Source: Dromiciops gliroides (Eukaryota > Chordata > Mammalia > Microbiotheria > Microbiotheriidae). Taken from it: a DNA stretch of 64,000 nt. Every line of letters begins with the position of its first letter. Positions within the stretch are counted from its first letter, which is position 1. Shown here piece after piece: positions 62,111-64,000 of the stretch. The DNA lies in NCBI RefSeq assembly GCF_019393635.1, contig NC_057863.1, forward strand, positions 638,996,306-639,060,305. The letters run 5' to 3'. Under the pieces are notes generated by a model. It had not been told where the DNA came from and searched no databases. It was given only the letters and a program-made list of their open reading frames with translations. The position numbers were made by a program, and so were the translations under genes.

Positions 62111-62420
62111 TGTGAGGAGGACTGCGTTTCAGTGCATCCCCAATCATGTTATGTCATCCTGTAGTATGGAATCAGCACCTTAATATGACATGGCATGCTG
62201 TAGTATGACATTGTATAACACTTACTGGGCATTGAATATTGTAAAGTACTCTTGACAGACTCAAATAGAATCATCATGAATGTTCTAGGGAACCTTTTCT
62301 GTCTTGGACTCATCCTTAAAATGATAATGTCCAAAGGAAGTTAGCTTGAATTTGCTATAAGATTTAAATATTAATTTCACTTTGTGTTGAGAATTTGTAA
62401 ATTATTTTGCTTAATATGCT
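62111..62420 (+). other. Intron 1, single-copy with ATGACAT-like words
   Basis: Imperfect repeats of cctgtagtatgg / gctgtagtatgac at 62,158-62,210. No exon. Confidence 0.5.
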
Positions 62421-62562
62421 TTTTTTTTTTGTGAGGCATTTGGGGTTAAGTGACTTGCCCAGGGTCACACAGCTAGTAAGTGTCAATAGTCTGAGGCCGG
62501 ATTTGAACTCAGGTACTCCTGACTCCAGGGCCGGTGCTCTATCCACTGCACCACCTAGCTGC
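62421..62562 (-). mobile_element. W-type CORE-SINE, antisense
   Basis: TGCTTAATATGC flanks both sides. Confidence 0.92.
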
Positions 62563-63239
62563 CCTGCTTAATATGCATTTTAATAGGACATTGAGTTTGG
62601 ATGGTAAAAGAACCTTTACCTTTTTCTCAGTTGTAATATCCATATTGTGTTTTATATACTAGGCACAAATTTGTAGGTGCTAGTCCATCCATATACTGTT
62701 CACATTATTAGTAATTATAGTCAGGGGAAAATGTGAAGGTAATGCTAGTATCAAAAGGTTGCATACTTTGAATTAATTTTTTAGTAAGGGTATTTTTATG
62801 CTGACCAAGCTGTCTACACTTGAACCTAATTCCCTTGGGACCACTGAGAAGACTGTAAGATGGCTGGTCAGGTTTGGGTGCTGTCTCTCACCCCTTTGGG
62901 AGTTATACGTATACATATTAACACAGTATTTTAACCCAGTGATCTCCAAAGTAGGGGACATGTTCCTCCAGGGTTCTGTTGCTTTATTCCAAGAAGTATG
63001 TGATCAAGGGTCCTACCCCACTTTTCCTGAGAGAGCCAATTATAGGTTTGTCTTCAGTATGGTTATGCCTCCCCCATCATTCATTCGCCCCACTCTTACT
63101 ACTGGTGGGAGGGGTAAGGAGATAGGGGAGAGGGTGTTGTTGACGTCTCAGGTTTATAACCTAACTCTAGCTCAAGCATATCCTATCCCTACCTTGGCTG
63201 GGTCTTTTTCCTAACCCTTTTTTCACTGGGAAAGAGCGA
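62563..63239 (+). other. Intron 1, unassigned
   Basis: A 138-codon + frame (62,798-63,214) has no recognisable domain and no acceptor/donor pair that I would defend. Possibly LINE-derived. Confidence 0.4.
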
Positions 63240-63475
63240 GTAAGTAGTATAACATGAGAAGTTGCGTGCCACAAACTTTCTTTTCCCACAAACTCATTCC
63301 TCTTCCAAACTTCCCTGTTATTCTAAGGGCACCACCACACCCAGGTTCACAACTTTGGTATTATCCTCAACTCTTCACTCTTTACCCTGCATATCCATTC
63401 AGTGGCCAAATCATGTTGTTTCTACCTCCTTAACGTTTCCTCTCTAAGTGGTGCTTGATTTTTTTTGGCTAAAAT
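63240..63475 (+). mobile_element. L2 ORF2 fragment, sense
   Basis: ttctaagggcaccaccacacc, ttcacaactttggtattatcc, cattcagtggccaaatc, cttaacgtttcc: the sense counterpart of the antisense piece near 41,250. Confidence 0.75.
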
Positions 63476-63544
63476 AGATTGCTAGTTCTTTGATTATGAA
63501 ATTCTATATATTAGGTGAGTTTATGATGAGAGCTAGCATTAGAA

Positions 63545-63790
63545 TGCTGAATCATCTAGTAATGACAACTAACCTTTACATAACACTTTAAAATGTACAA
63601 AGCACTTGGTATTATTTCATTTGACCCTCACAGCAACCTTATTAGGCGGATGCTATTATTATTCCCATTTTACAAATGGAATAACTGAGCCAGAAAGAGT
63701 TAAAGTCATTTGCCCACTATAACACAGCTACTAAGTGTCTCAGGCAGAATTTTAACTATAGTCTCCCAGATTCTTAAGTTGCTTGCCCTT
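63545..63790 (-). mobile_element. MIR-type SINE, antisense
   Basis: aacctttacataacactttaaaatg, cccattttacaaatggaataac, cactataacacagctactaag. Confidence 0.78.
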
Positions 63791-64000
63791 TTGGGGGTGG
63801 GGGAGGTCAAATAAGCTACATAAACTGGTGTGGGTTGAATTTTTGTGTGTGTTTTTTAAAGCAATTAATATTTGCTGATATATAAATCAGTTATGTGTGA
63901 AGCTTTATTTCAGCTTCTGGTCTAATGAGTTCATTCCTATTTGTATGGCTATTTTATCTTTTAAAATAAGTTTTTAGCTAATTTTTAAAAATCTGACCTT

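Noticed and set aside
61551..62147. 198-codon minus frame as a novel protein
   Set aside because: The region reads as antisense L2 3' sequence with the usual word order; composition is unremarkable and there is no domain.
3334..62546. Repeated peptides such as SDLPRVTQLVSVKCLRPDLNSGPPES and its opposite-strand partner
   Set aside because: These are translations of the W-type CORE-SINE in either direction, recurring wherever a copy lies; not a protein family.
1..64000. A defence, toxin or biosynthetic system of bacterial type
   Set aside because: All features are those of a mammalian chromosome; no operon, ribosome-binding sites or compact gene arrangement.

Overview
This is mammalian nuclear DNA, almost certainly from a marsupial. 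The diagnostic feature is dozens of copies of a tRNA-headed CORE-SINE that opens GGGGCAGCTAGGTGGCGCAG and contains the CORE segment TAGCTGTGTGACCCTGGGC (MAR1/WSINE1-like). MIR-like SINEs, L2 fragments, L1 3' ends and hAT-type MITEs accompany it. Species cannot be fixed from the sequence; an Australian marsupial would fit but is not proven.

Region 1-47,100 is a gene desert built of nested retroelements, and I see no protein-coding exon there. Nearly every short open frame is antisense or sense SINE translation, simple repeat or L2 relic. Four SINE classes share one CORE head but have different tails: A-tailed (W-type), RTE/BovB-like tail, a C-type tail ending in AAC repeats, and MIR-type with an L2-like end. 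Other items are a 7SL RNA-derived relic (4,063-4,350), a 30-bp L2-end tandem array (4,771-4,920), a purine tract (27,190-27,690) and long (GGAA)n tracts. Three LTR insertions are delimited by 4-bp target duplications; one is a 1,049-bp element with two 176-bp LTRs that splits a (GAAG)n microsatellite (37,521-38,569).

Region 47,124-48,620 is the only gene-like part. An L2 3' end has expanded into about 13 tandem units of 46-51 bp, almost all carrying AATAAA, and this array runs directly into a CpG island. The island has an NRF1 palindrome, GC boxes, three CGG tracts, and a candidate first exon ending in a six-codon coding start (MSGPAE) and a strong splice donor at 48,590 on the + strand. I cannot name the gene.

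Region 48,590-64,000 reads as the first intron of that gene. It starts with 1.4 kb of extreme pyrimidine-rich sequence including (CCCT)n, then becomes AT-rich and mostly single-copy with fewer inserted elements. No second exon was recognised. RNA polymerase III heads are present in the SINEs, but there is no intact tRNA, rRNA, CRISPR or operon.
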